From Takakia lepidozioides (taxonomy: Eukaryota; Streptophyta; Takakiopsida; Takakiales; Takakiaceae): a stretch of 64,000 nucleotides of DNA. A program made the translations under genes and the position numbers. Below are positions 1-11,690 of this stretch, piece by piece (position 1 is the first letter of the stretch; each line of letters begins with the position of its first letter). Location of the stretch: assembly GCA_030704615.1 (NCBI GenBank), contig CM060731.1:8124001-8188000 (forward strand), in the 5' to 3' direction. Below the pieces are notes generated by a model that saw only the letters and a program-made list of their open reading frames with translations, was not told where the DNA came from and searched no databases.

Positions 1-60
1 AATTCTGGGTTTGGGTGGTGGAGCTTCTCCAAAGCTTCAAGATGGAAGTGAATACAAATT

Positions 61-1087
61 TTAATGAGCTTGATGAGAGGGGCAGCCCTGTGCACAAGTT
101 TGTTCAGCATCTTAAATTTGGATGTATGTTTGTTTCTCGTGGTGTGGCTTTGGATAGAGCCCTTGATGAACTTGCATGAATATTGTCAAAATTCAGAATT
201 AAAGGAGTCGAACAATGGATATTCAACCATACGAGTCCCTACTGCAACAGCTCCTACTGCAACGGTTCCTCTTCATTAGATTACGAAAGAACCAAAGATC
301 AGCATGCCCGAGAAATTTGATGGGACGAGATCAAGATTTCGCGGTTTTGTTCAACAAGTACGACTTTTTCTACGACTACATCCACAACGCTACCCTGATT
401 AAGGTATTCAAGTGGGATTCGTAGGCACCCTTCTATCAGGCACTGCCCTATCTTGGTTTGCACCACTATTAGAAAAAAATTCGCATTTACTATATAATTT
501 TGAAGCATTCATGTCCGAGTTCACTGCAACGTTTGGAGAGAATGATAGAGAGAGAGTTGCAGAGACAAAGATGCGAAATCTTCGACAAGGAGCACGTCCT
601 GCTTCCGTTTATGCTGCCGAATTTTGACAACTTGCGTGCGACCTCGACTGGAATGAGAAGAGCCTCATTAGTCAGTTTCGATGTGGGCTAAAAGATGATG
701 TAAAAGATTTGTTGCTGACAATGCCAAACGTGAGTACACTGAGCGAATTCATCACCCAAGTCATTGCATGCGATAATCGTTTGTTCGAAAGACGTCAAGA
801 GAAGCGATCTGGATGGTCGACGACGCATCATGCCGCTACTACTACGGCACCAAACACAAGGATCTATCAGACATCCGGTAATGATCCTATGCAGATCGAT
901 GCTGTCCGATTCAAGCCATTGACACCACAAGAAAAACAAAGACGGCACTCGAATGAATTATGCCTTTATTGCGGAGAAGATGATCACATAGCATTAAACT
1001 GCCCCAACAAGAGAAGATTCAAAGCTCGGGGCATAACTCAAGTGTTCAATACGAGGACGTCGGAAAACGAAGATGTCCAGTCACAGT
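61..1087 (+). pseudogene. Gag of chromovirus A with CCHC zinc knuckle
   Basis: Structural Gag of the retrotransposon, which would package its RNA. The reading frame is broken into pieces. One piece near 412-627 has retrotransposon-Gag-like text around FVGTLLSGTALSWF. Another (709-1087) ends in a zinc knuckle CLYCGEDDHIALNC, which fits the C-x2-C-x4-H-x4-C pattern of nucleocapsid domains. At least two frame changes and an internal stop near 625 separate the pieces. The protease follows directly. Confidence 0.82.
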
Positions 1088-1530
1088 AGGGACTATGTGG
1101 CTGGACACCCCAAATTCCTCAAAAAAAAATGTCTTTTTTTACCTCCAGACCTTGTACTTTGTTTCATAGTTCCAGTAAAGATCAGGATGCAAAATCGAGA
1201 TATCTCCGTAGAAGCACTTTTGGACTTAGGCGCTTCAGCGTGTTTTATTGACAAAGACTTTGCGAATCAACACAATTTAACGCTCGTAAGAAAGAAATTC
1301 TCGGCCCTGTTGAAGTCATCGATGGACGACCGTTAACATCAGGAATATTGACCATGAAACTCAACCCCTTGAAGTAAAGCTTAAAAATCAAGCATCACAG
1401 ATTGTTTTCAATGTCATCCAGTCTCCAACAAATCCTGTGATCCTTGGACCTCCCTCGTTTGTATTTCATAATCCTGACATCGACTGGCACCATTTTTTTC
1501 CCCATCTTGAAGTAAATTGCCAGGGTACTA
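1088..1530 (+). pseudogene. Aspartic protease of chromovirus A, active site altered
   Basis: Retroviral-type aspartic protease remnant. The text VEALLDLGASACFID (about 1210-1255) aligns with the usual active site Asp-Ser/Thr-Gly-Ala, but the middle residue is leucine (codon tta), a single-base change from a serine codon. The frame shifts near 1330, and recognisable protease text continues to about 1530, where A-rich sequence and foreign insertions begin. RT resumes about 5.4 kb downstream. Confidence 0.75.
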
Positions 1531-1584
1531 CTCCACGTTCTTTAAAAAAAATAAAAAAAAATAAAAAATATGGGATGCCATCCA

Positions 1585-1741
1585 GACGGAGGTTATAATC
1601 TAAGTTCTCGGGTTCACTACAAGCTGATCCTATCTTCATTTCAATTTATGAGTATTCTAATATATTATTATTTTAAGTTTTCATAGTTTTATTATTTTCA
1701 CGAAAACTTGGGTTTGTTTGCATAACTGGATAACAAAATGC
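1585..1741 (+). mobile_element. 157-bp repeat module with 13-bp target-site duplication
   Basis: The 13-mer GGGATGCCATCCA occurs at 1572-1584 and again at 1742-1754, exactly flanking this AT-rich stretch. That is the mark of a target-primed insertion. A second copy of the module lies in inverted orientation at about 27165-27330, with different flanks. No coding sequence is convincing. It may be a 5'-truncated LINE or SINE tail. Confidence 0.6.
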
Positions 1742-1880
1742 GGGATGCCATCCATACATAAAGTCCATTTACTCACAACTGTACTGGCTTAAAAATTATA
1801 TTTGTTGCCAACTGGGCCAGCAGGATATTAGAAACAAGAAAGCTCGAAAACCCAAAACCGGCGGATCTGAACCCAAAGTT

Positions 1881-2115
1881 GTTTTTTTTTTTTTTTTCCA
1901 AAGGGAAACCTGGGAGCGACAGCTCACAAATCAGGCCCCTTGATAGAGAGAGGAGAAAATAACCTCTCAGTAACCTCGCCGTAAGGCTTTCTGATGCGAC
2001 ACTGCGTAGGGAAGGGGAGAAGAGCGTACCACACCCGTCAAGTAGCAGGATTTGAACCCAGGGTCATCCGGATGGCACTCAGTGCACTTTACCAACTGAG
2101 CTATTGACTGTTGGT
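1881..2115 (-). mobile_element. tRNA-derived SINE, family S1, copy 1
   Basis: Reading the - strand, the copy starts with a tRNA-like head: an A-box like TAGCTCAGTTGGTAAAGTGC and a B-box GGGTTCAAATCC. It continues through a unique body and ends at GTCGCTCCCAGGTTTCCC plus a poly(A) tail, seen as the T run at 1881-1897. It is flanked by the direct repeat CCCAAAGTT (1872-1880 and 2116-2124), a target-site duplication. Copies at 2541-2772 and 57705-57940 share head and tail. A functional tRNA is ruled out because no acceptor stem closes. Confidence 0.85.
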
Positions 2116-2540
2116 CCCAAAGTTAAAGTTAGACTGGACCAGTGTTTTTATTTCTAGTGAAATTTTGCAACATTTTGACCTCAAAAAATAAAATGGAATT
2201 TTTTGTTGTAAATTCCCTGTTTTCTCATGGATGAAATCGCCAAACGTCTCCAAAAAAATACGAATTATGGATGAATTTGCCAAATATGGATGAAAGTACA
2301 GAGGAGGATGATTCTGTCCAAATTCAGTGGATGAACAGAAAATATGGCTATTTCTTGCAAAACTCAGTAGCCACTCCTGTTATTTTCCAAATTTCAGAAA
2401 AAAAACACTGAACTGGACCGATATCAAGAAATTAAAATATCTGACTCATTCTTCTTTTTAGTCCTTACTTCCTTTCTTCTGTGTTTCTGGCTTGGAGTGG
2501 AACCTCAATCCTCTACCTTCATGCCCTTCTATAAGGTTTT

Positions 2541-2772
2541 TTTTTTTTTTTTTTGAAAAAGGAAACCTGGGAGCGACTGCTCACAATTCAGGCCCTTGAG
2601 GAGGGGGAAAATTTAACCCCCTTTCATATAAGCCATTAGGCACACAGGTGGGAAACATCACCAAAGACCAAACCGATCACGAACAATCCACACACCGCAC
2701 AGGGCATCGGGTTCGAACCCTGAACCACCAGGGCGACACACTGTGCACTTACCAGCTGAACTACCAGCCGAT
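2541..2772 (-). mobile_element. tRNA-derived SINE, family S1, copy 2
   Basis: Same architecture as the copy at 1881-2115 and the same strand. The tRNA-like head is at the right end, with A-box text TAGTTCAGCTGGTAAGTGC and B-box GGGTTCGAACCC. The tail ends in TCGCTCCCAGGTTTCC followed by poly(A), seen as the T run near 2537-2554. The body is more diverged from copy 1 than the two ends are. No clear target-site duplication was found. Confidence 0.8.
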
Positions 2773-3070
2773 GTGCTACTATTTTAATAAAAACTGGGGC
2801 TTTGCGTTGCTCCGCACTACTAGCGACGAATTTTGAGAACTAGGTTCAATTTTTCACCAAAAAAAAAGGCCGGGTCATCCCCACGGTGGTACATGCAGAG
2901 ATCCTGTGTTTTGTTTTTTTTTGGAAGAAAAATGGCGGATCTGCATTTCAAAATTCAATTTTCACAACCCGCATCAATCAATAACAATATACCCAAATAC
3001 CCTTACATTCACTGCATGAACTTTCAAGCATCCACCATGGGATTGGATCTTGGTGGGTTAAGGCAGAGAA

Positions 3071-3653
3071 CATGACTAGACACAAACAAGAGATAAGACT
3101 AGAGGTACAAGACTAGACAAGAAGTCAAGGTCGGCGTGGCCGAATGCACGATGAGTAAATATGAATCAAGACGATCTTTATAACAATGAACAAGAGTACA
3201 AAATATTGGAACACGACTTGAATAGTGGAATGCTAGAAACTGGACTGGAGTACCAGATACTAGAAACTGGGCTAGAGTACTGGGAACTGGACGGGAGTAC
3301 TCGAAACTGGAAACAAGAGTAGCTTGAACCGGTGTTGGCGAGACTGAAGAGTGTCCAGTCTCACCTCCTATATATACTGGCTACTAAGAAGCTTCCCCTA
3401 AAGAAGGTTTCTTGCTGGAGAAGTTTCCAAGATTAAACAAAGGTTTCTTGATGGAGAAGTTTCCTCCAAATGAAGCTTCCTGAGCAGTTTCCCAAGTTAC
3501 TCTTGGTAATTTGATAAACTCCTGGTAACTTGGTAAGTAATGGTAAATCATGGTAGATCATGGTAAATCACGATAAGTCCATGGTAATGTCGGTTAACTT
3601 GGTAACTTCTGGTATTTACTCCTGGTAAGTTCCTCTGGGCTATGTCCGTGACA
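3071..3653 (-). repeat. Reversed LTR of the chromovirus A family
   Basis: This is the reverse complement of the LTR at 10686-11421. It starts (at 3653, reading -) with TGTCACGGACATAGCCCAGA and carries the same series of TTACCA-rich repeats, the same TATATA region near 3370 and the same 3' text up to about 3071. The terminal TGACA end is not clean on the left. Immediately to the right lies the LINE at 3654, and the junction shows the five bases CCTAC, which also appear at the LTR-LINE junction near 26966. Confidence 0.82.
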
Positions 3654-6600
3654 CCTACCTCGAAGCAAAATAAACCTCAAATTCTATCAGGACCTGCAGG
3701 AACAAAGGCTCAAGTTATCAGCGGGTATTAACTGGTCTTCCAAAGGAGAAAAAATGACCAAATACTTCTTTGCGAAAACTAGACTTAGAAAGGCATCTCA
3801 AGCGATAGCGGAGCTCATTGATCCATCTTTTGGGGATTCCACCTCTGTACCAAAGCACATGTCATATCTAGCTGTTGATCACTTACAGTCTCTCTTTCAC
3901 AATGATGTGCCCTTGGATTCTATTCTTCACAATGACTGTCTCGCTCACACCCCAAAGCTCCTCTCTCATGCCGCTGCCGAAATCCTTGATGGTCCTCTCC
4001 CACAGTCTGAGCTGTCTAAGGCATTGTCCAGGCTTAAGGATGACAAATCCTCGGGTCTGGATGGTATCCCGGTTGAGTTTTATAAAACCCTCTGGTCCCA
4101 CATCTGTAGACGACTTTCTAGCTATGTCAAATCATATCTTTGACTCACACCTCATGCCAAGTTCCATGTCTCAAGGAGAGTGCACTCTCTTTTTAAAAAA
4201 AGGGGACATGACAAACATCTCTAACTATAGACCTATAACTTTGCTAAACGTGGCTTACAAAATTATTGCTAAAGGTCTAGCTCTTCGTCTTCAGCCATAC
4301 CTGCTAACCATCATCAGACCTAGTCAAACAGGATTGATCAAAGGCCGATACATCATGGATAATATCCTCCTTTGCCCAGAGCTACCTCACTATGCCGACG
4401 AACCAGCCAAGCTTTAAAGCCTTCTCCTCCTTGATTTCGAAAAAGCTTTTGATAGGGTTGAGTGGCCTTTCTTGCTAGGAACCCTCGCGAAGATAGGGTT
4501 GCCCCCTTCCTTTTGTCAGTGGGTTCGCATCCTCCTTCTTGGCTCCTCCAGCAGGTATTCATAAACAGTTCAGTTTCCAAACCTTCTCTCGGCAGATCTG
4601 TTCGTCAAGGCTGCCCCTTAGCACCCTTTTTGTTCATCATTGCAGCTGATACCCTTGGCTACATGTTGCAAGCTAACCATCACATAGTGGGGCTCAAAAT
4701 CAAAACACTCCAAATCTGGACAGTGGTGCACTAACTCTGGCATCCTTTTGTGATGCTTCTGGATTTAAAGTAAACTGGAAAAAGACTTGTGCCCTGCTGG
4801 TAGGTGATACTTATAGGTCCCTTTTGGGTCATGTTCCCGATTGGGGGGATGCCCTAGGCCTGCTTTGGCTGAAGCCAGGGCAAACAACTACATTGCTTGG
4901 TTACACCTTCGGTGTGGACCTATCTGACGAGCAGCGCTTTGCCCCTATCCTCTCCAAATGCAAAAGGCACCTGTTGTTTGGGGTTGGTTCTTTTCATTCC
5001 TCTCCATCACTGGACGTGCGTTAATTGCGAATCAGGTCATCTATGCTAGCATTTGGTTTTTTTCATCTTCATGGAGCACTCCCTGAGTCCGATCTGCGAA
5101 TATAGGGCTTTGATAAGGAGCTATATTTGGGGAGTTCATACAGTGGGGCAAAAGATGAGACCTCAAGTAGCATGGAAGCAAATTTGTCTTCCTAAAAAGA
5201 TGGGGGTCTTGGGATTTTGGATTCCGAGACCCAAATCACTGCACTGCTCGACAAGTGGCTCCCAAGGTTCCTTGGCCCGGAGGGGGGGTGGTGGAAATTT
5301 CTAGTGGTGGAAAACTTACAGATAGCCAGCCCTCTCAAAGTCTCATGCTGGCAGCCCTCGTGCCACTGGATCACGCAAGGTTTCAATCACAAAATGGTTG
5401 GATCCCCTCTCTGCATTTCTATCTGGAAGGCATGGTCCAAAATCAGACCCTTCTTGCGGAAATCAGAGCCTGAATCTTATGAAGAGACTCTAAGACAACA
5501 TCTATTTCCTTAATGGTAATGCTCCCTCTGCTACAGAAAGAAGCCAAGCCAAAAAATGGTCAGCCTGGGATGTAAGAGGAGTCAGCCAGTTGAAGGATCT
5601 GTGGAGCTCTTCCAGATTCTTGCAAATAGAATCTATTGCTCCAAGGATTGGAACATCAAGGGCAAAGGCGGGTCTCAACGATATTATCCAAAGCATCCCA
5701 GCACGATGGGTGACCTCCTTGCAAGCACGACAAGTTACTCCAATGATGAACTTTTGGACTCTGGGCATCATAAATAACCAACTAACTATCCTACTGGTGC
5801 TAGAAATCACTGCCACTCATTTCTCCAGGTTTTCCTTTCACATAAATCCTGACACTCTTGTCTTGATCCTGGCCTCCCAATCCCCATCCCTGTTTCCCCG
5901 CTTCACCCATACTCCTGTAAGAATCTGTAACTGGTCTTCCAAATTCAAGGAGTTCAATCCGCAGCCTCCCCTCACCATCCCTATTCTCTCTTGTTATCTT
6001 CGTCCACCTTTCTCTGGATTTCTGGCAGGCCTCTGTCCGAGCTTCATCTGGACCCTAAGGAATGGGATTGGGCCTTTGGCCGTTCTCCTTCCCCATTTCT
6101 TACATACATCACCAAGAAGGCCTACAAGGCGCTAAGCAACCCTACCCCAATTTATGAAAAGTGGAATGTTAAATGGAGTCATTTCAGCTTTGCCAATGAA
6201 AACTGGGGTTCTATTTGGGCGTTGATCTGGCTTAAAATCAAACGTGCTAAAATTTCTGCCTTCTTTTGGCAGATGGCTAATAGAGCCCTCAAAGTAGGGG
6301 AATGGTTACAATTCCATGGAGCCCTTCTATGCTCCTGTTGCTCCTCCGGAATCATTGAAACACATGAGCACTGCCTCCTTACGTGTACAACCCCGGCGAA
6401 AATATGGCCTTTGATCAAAGTATTCTACAGGCACTGGAGCCTCCTTGATCTTTCCCCAATTATCCTGCTCCTCAACTACAACCAGACCTCCAAAGGGAGA
6501 GCCATCAACTGCCCGGTCTTCGAGACCCTTAGAGCTTCGGCTTTGTGGCATCTATGGCGTGCGCGTTGTACTAGGTCTTTCAATGGTGAGACTTGCTCTA

Positions 6601-6910
6601 CTTCGGCCCTTCTCTCTTCAATTTACAGCGACTTACTAATCGAATCGAGAAAAGCATGGGCAAAATGTGTTGCAAATTGCGAAAAGAAACCTAGGCAAGC
6701 GCCCTCAATCCATGCCACCTTCAGATCAACGTGGGCCTCCCATGGCATCATTTGTCAAAGCGACGAGCAAGATCTCTGTATTTGGAACCCTCTCCCCCCT
6801 CAACGCTGGAGAAACCTTCGAGCTCTACTCCACGACCTCGCCAGAGTTTGAGAGAGAATTCAATTGGAAACATCTCAAGCACCCCACCACGTCTTCCAGG
6901 CTCAATTTTA
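3654..6910 (+). pseudogene. L1-like LINE ORF2, 5'-truncated and frame-broken
   Basis: Non-LTR reverse transcriptase. The pre-RT segment reads through GEKMTKYFF (about 3750), then FYKTLW (about 4080), NYRPITLLNVAYKIIAKGL, QTGLIKGRYIMDN, LLDFEKAFDRVEWPF and RQGCPLAPFLFIIAADTLGY (about 4600-4660). The catalytic FADD box expected soon after is not visible, so a small deletion near 4725 probably removed it. The C-terminal zinc-binding region typical of plant L1 ORF2 lies in the frame 5991-6851, with IWALIWLKIKRAKISAFFWQ and a Cys-rich patch CSCCSSGIIETHEHCLLTC. At least four frame changes make it non-functional. The 5' end abuts a gypsy LTR; a matching upstream piece is at 26966-27130. Confidence 0.88.
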
Positions 6911-6999
6911 GGTAGTTTGCTATAGTCATGGATTAGCTTCTCGGTAATCGATGCTTACAAACAGACCTTCGGCTAAAAAGTATTGGCACTGGGGGCGTG

Positions 7000-8420
7000 G
7001 CTAGGATGGTTTTTCGATCTTACAACATTTTGGCAAGACAAAAATGCAAAAGTACCAAAGGTATTCGACCCCTGTTTCTTGGAGCTAGAGCCTTCATGAG
7101 AGCTATGAAGAAAGACGCGACATTTGCTCTTTATGCGACTCCGATCAAAACCACAACAGACCAAGGTACTTCGACATTACCCACTCAATATCAAGATTTC
7201 AAGGATGTTTTCGAGAAGAAAAATGCAAACATGTTGCTAGAACATCGACCTTATGATTGTGCAATTGAGTTGCAAGAATGAGCTCAACCATCATTCGACC
7301 CGATCTACAATTTATCTCAGACGGAGCTGGCTGCTTTACGCGTATACATTGATGAAAATTTGTCAAAGAATTTCATTCGACATTCGAAATCACCTGCGGG
7401 AGCACCTATTTTATTTGTGAAGAAGAAAGACGGATCGTTACGCATGTGTGTGGACTATCGTGGGCTCAACAAAGTCACTATAAAAAATCGTTACCCACTA
7501 CCGCTGATTTCCGGACTACTCGAACAACTTGGACGAACAACTTTTTTAATAAAGATCGACTTGAGAGGAGCTTAAAACCTTGTACGAATAAAAGAAGGAG
7601 ACGAATGGAAGACTGTTTTTCGCACAAGGTCGGACATTTCGAATACAGTGTTATGCCTTTTAGTCTTACAAATGCTCCAATAATTTTTCAACACATGATG
7701 AATGACATCTTTGAAGAATTTTTAGATGACTTTGTAATCATCTATTTAGACGACATTTTGATATTTTCACATAATGAAGAAGAACATGGTCGCCATGTAC
7801 GCCGTGTCCTTGATAAATTGAGGAAAAAATGACTACATGCCAAGTTGGAAAAATGTCTTTTCCACCAATCTGAAGTACATTATTTCCGACAAATGCATCT
7901 TTATGGATCAGAAGAAAATACAAACCATCATCGAGTGGATTAAATCGGTCCGAGATGTACAATGTTTTCTAGGATTTGCAAATTTCTCATCAAGGACTAC
8001 TTCAAAATTGCTGCACCATTGACACGACTCACAGGGAAGGAAAAATTTGTATGGGACGATAAGGCTGATCAAGCATTTGAAATGTTGAAGCAGGCATTTA
8101 TAACTGCTCCAATACTGGTACATGCAGACCCATCTAAACCATTCTTTCTTTAAGCAGATGCATCGGACTTTGCACTTGGCGCGGTATTCTCTCAATATGG
8201 TACAGATGACCGACTTCAACCTGTTGGTTTTCGTTCTCGCAAATTTTCCGCTGCGGAGATCAATTATGAAATCCATGACAAAGAACTTCTAGAGATTATC
8301 GATGCTTTGAGGAGTGGCGTTATCTATTGGATGGAGCTAAACATCAGGTTACAGTCTATACCGATCACAAAACCCTCGAGTATTTTATGAGTGCTCGTGT
8401 TTTGAATTGACGTCAAGCGA
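7000..8420 (+). pseudogene. Reverse transcriptase and RNase H of chromovirus A
   Basis: Pol core of the retrotransposon. Readable blocks: YRPYD-like entry text near 7240, [20 protein letters not shown] with [18 protein letters not shown] (7390-7510), IKIDLRGA (7555-7575), then [18 protein letters not shown] and the catalytic YLDDILIFS (about 7740-7770). The connection and RNase H follow (ADASDFALGAVFSQYG near 8155-8200, [19 protein letters not shown] near 8240-8300). Stops near 7281, 7575, 7832 and 8152, and several frame changes, break it. Confidence 0.9.
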
Positions 8421-8428
8421 GCTGGAGT

Positions 8429-10047
8429 ATGTCACTAGCAAGGTTTGATTTTGTTATTACATACCGTCCCGGACATCTTCAAGGAAAACCAGATGCTCTT
8501 TCTCGACGATCGTATCTTGCGCCAAAAGAAGGGGATGCAGCTTTTGACCAACAGAAATCCATCATCTTGAAACCAGCAAATCTCCAATTGAATATGTTAT
8601 CCATGTCCATCTATGACGATGTAGAGATCATAAAGGAGATTCAGGAAGCACTGAAGAGCGACCAATTTGCTACGACACTACGAAGTCAACTAAATCGACC
8701 TCGAGACAACCCACATGTTACAAACGACTTCGAATTCAAAGATGACTTACTTTATTTCAAAGGACTTCTCTATGTACCTCGAGAACCTACACGACTTCGA
8801 ATTCTTCAAACATGTCATGATCTTCCGGCTGTAGGACATTTTGGCTTCAACAAAACAATGGAATTGATATCCAGGGACTACTGGTGGCCGCAGATGTGGA
8901 AACTCGTGAAAGAATTTATAAAATCTTGCGACACGTGTGTTAGAACGAAGAGACCACAACATCGACCTTACAGCCTTCTTCAACCATTACCCATTCCCAA
9001 GGGTCCATGGTCGTCCGTGTCTATGGACTTTATTACGGATCTTCCAATTTCCAAAACCACCGATTCAATCTTTGTTATTGTAGATCATTTTACGAAGATA
9101 ACACATTTCATTCCACGTAATAAGACGGTTACCGGCGAGGAAACTGCAAGACTCTTCCTCAATAATATCTACCGCATTCATGGACTCCCAAATGACATCG
9201 TATTTGATCGAGGACCACAGTTCATATCAAATTTCTGGAGGGGATTATTTCACATATTGGATACTAAGATCAAGCTCTCTACAACTAATCATCCACAGAC
9301 TAATGGTCAACCGAACGTGTAAATCAAATTTTGGAGCAGTATCTTCGTTGTATGATAAATTATCACCAAGATAATTGGACGGACCTTCTGTCATTGGCTG
9401 AGTTTGCCTACAACAACACTATACATTTTTCGACCAAACAAACTCCATTTTTCTCCAATTATGGTCATCATCCTCGAGCAAACCCTTTCCACATGAAGAC
9501 CGTTGGCAGCCCTGCTGAAGAAAACCTTGCTACTCATCTCGCTACGATTCACAAGGAGCTTACATTTCACCTCGCTGAAGCTAAAAAAAAATACAAGGAG
9601 TATGCAGATCAACGTCGCCAACTCCAACCCCAGTTCAAGGTCGGAGATCGTGTGTGGCTTCTTCAACGAGACATACAAACCTCGCGACCATCAAGGAAGT
9701 TGGATTATCAACGCCTGGGACCATTCAAAATTATTCGACAAATAAATCCGGTCAGTTTTCGGCTTGAACTCCCACGAAGTATGCGCATCCATCCAGTCTT
9801 TCATGTTTCATTATTGGAGATGTATCATCCACCGAATATTCCAGGGAGAGTCTCCGTACCACCTCCACCGATCGAGGTCAATCAGGAAATTGAGTATGAA
9901 GTCGACGAAGTCATAGACTCTCGCATCAAGTATAAACGTTTTGAGTATTTCGTACATTGGAAAGGCTACGACATCAGCGAACAAACGTGGGAATCTTCAT
10001 CCAACCTCGCCAATGCATCTGACAAAGTCCAAGAGTTTCATCAATGA
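8429..10047 (+). pseudogene. Integrase with C-terminal chromodomain, one frameshift
   Basis: Integrase joins element cDNA to host DNA. After the end of RNase H (ADALSRR motif), 8429-9322 holds the HHCC zinc-binding domain (CDTCVRTKRPQH) and the core, with the first catalytic Asp in SMDFITDLP and the second in VFDRGPQF. A one-base loss near 9312 breaks the frame exactly where the catalytic Glu should follow HPQTNGQ. From 9331 the frame is open again: LAEFAYNN, the GPF/Y-like module (LGPFKIIRQINP), then a chromodomain YEVDEVIDSRIKYKRFEYFV with HWKGYDISEQTWE, including the expected aromatic residues. Apart from the frameshift this is the best-kept part of the element. Confidence 0.92.
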
Positions 10048-10685
10048 TATCCAGCTAAGCCCCGAGCTATACGTCAATAAGACGTCACAACGATGATGTC
10101 AGCCAAGTAAGCTTCAAGGTGAAGACTTCACATTCAATGTACCTGATACACGCTAAGGAGGGAGGAACACCACACATCAGTATATATAGCTAAGCACTTC
10201 CAGCACTCTTGCATCTTGTATTGGCAATATGGAGTCACAGGAACCAGATACATTGGAGTTGTCGCTTACCCAACTATCAGATCAGCCGTTCCGACTCTCA
10301 TGACCTTCAACATCATGCCGACGCTCTTGAGACGATGGGTCACCAATGCGACGCGTACTTCCTCGTCTGGACCCCGTACGACGACAAGTGGAGCCTACTC
10401 GAAGTCTGATAATTCTGTTGGAGGTTGAGGCCTCGGACCCAGAGGACAACGAAATCATGTTTGAAGGCAGCTTCGAAAATCAGAATGTTCAAATCACTGC
10501 GTGGTCCCAAGTTCAAGGTGTTGGACACTATCGATGGTTGTAGGGACTTATAAATCATTTGAGTCAAGAACGAAGAGCCGAATACTTGGCAAGTACCATT
10601 CGCCCGGATTTGGATTTTCTCCAACTCTAAACAAGTCCAAGATTTTACCGCTCCTCGAGGAACTCGGTGCTAGAGGAGGGGGTGA
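10048..10685 (+). other. Untranslated stretch between pol and 3' LTR with TATA box
   Basis: An unusually long 640-base gap separates the pol stop from the LTR. It contains a purine-rich tract (aaggagggagg near 10154), a TATATATA box at 10191-10198, an ATG 38 bases later (10229) opening a 24-codon frame, and scattered coding-like text such as RRAEYLASTIRPDLDFLQ near 10570-10625. A second purine tract (gaggaggggg) sits directly before the LTR and is the likely polypurine primer. It may be the remnant of an extra ORF; no family is recognised. Confidence 0.5.
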
Positions 10686-11421
10686 TGTCACAGATATAGC
10701 CCAGAGGAACTTACCAGGAGTAAATACCAGAAGTTACCAAGTTACCATGTTATCGGAAGTTACCACGATTTATCGTGATTTACCGTGATTTATCATGATC
10801 TACCATTACTTACCATGTTACCGAAAGTTTACCAAATTACCAAGAGTAACTTTGGAAACGGCTTAGGAAGCTTCCTTTGGAGGAAACTTCTCCATTAAAA
10901 TACCTCATTTGTTTAAGGAAGCTTCTCCCTCAAGAAACCATGTTACCGGGAGTTTACCAAATTACCAAGAGTAACTTTGGAAACGGCTTAGGAAGCTTCC
11001 TTTGGAGGAAACTTCTCCATCAAAATACCTCATTTGTTTAAGGAAGCTTCTCCCTCAAGAAACCTTTGTTTACTCTTGGAAACTTTTACATCAAGAAAAC
11101 TCCATAGGGGAAGCTTCTTAGGAGACTTCTTAGTAGCTAGTATATATAGGTGGCGAGACTGGACATTCTTCAGTCTCGCCAACACCAGTTCAAGCTACTT
11201 TTGTTTCCAGTTTCCAGTATCTGGTATTCCACTCCAGTTTCCAGCATTCCAGTATTCAAGTCGTGTTCCAATATCTTGTACTCTTGTTCATTGTTATAAA
11301 GATCGTCTTGATTCATATTTACTCATCATGCATTCGGCCACGCCGACCTTGACTTCTTGTCTAGTCTTGTACCTCTAGTCTAATCTCTTGTTTGTGTTTA
11401 GTCATGTTCTCGTCCTTGACA
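10686..11421 (+). repeat. 3' LTR of chromovirus A
   Basis: Begins TGTCACAGATATAGCCC after a polypurine tract and ends CCTTGACA, so the termini are the inverted TGTCA/TGACA typical of this family. A TATATATA box is at 11141-11148. A tandem duplication with a 125-base period is visible (units starting at 10816 and 10941). Related copies lie at 3071-3653 (reversed) and, as a 3' part only, at 26755-26965. Confidence 0.9.
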
Positions 11422-11690
11422 TAAATAACTATTTCTAACTAATCACAAACAAAACCATGACAGATATTAAAGATTAGAACTCAAATTCTATTTTTTAATT
11501 TTTTAATAGAACAGGGGATAGAAGCCATGGTTAAAATTTTATTAGCAATTATTTGGGGAATTTGTTTTTAAAATCTTATGTTAAATGAGCAATACATATT
11601 CATAGTACATTTTGAAGGAATGTGTCTTGGAATAAAATCCACCATTAATATTGCTTCTCATTATAAAATAATAGCGTCTCCAATGCGCAC
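11422..11690. other. Non-coding, AT-rich; shares about 40 bp with 16296-16338
   Basis: No gene is recognised here. The first 40 bases (ATAACTATTTCTAACTAATC and onward to CCATGACAG) recur at 16296-16338, within the 3' side of gypsy element B. The rest is unremarkable AT-rich sequence. Confidence 0.5.

Larger units (their letters stand above)
1..11421 (+). mobile_element. Ty3/gypsy chromovirus A, degenerate and split by nested insertions
   Basis: An LTR retrotransposon read on the + strand. Its parts appear in the expected order gag (about 60-1087), protease (1088-1530), RT/RNase H (about 7000-8420), integrase with chromodomain (8429-10047) and 3' LTR (10686-11421). The 5' LTR lies outside the window or is lost. 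Protease and RT are separated by about 5.4 kb of younger insertions. Stops and frameshifts in every domain show that the element is dead. The chromodomain at the end of Pol places it with the chromoviruses. Domain assignment comes from motifs I can read; clade assignment is not possible by eye. Confidence 0.9.

Noticed and set aside
6179-6551. - strand frames over the LINE C-terminal region
   Set aside because: They mirror the sense zinc-binding domain and show no own motifs.
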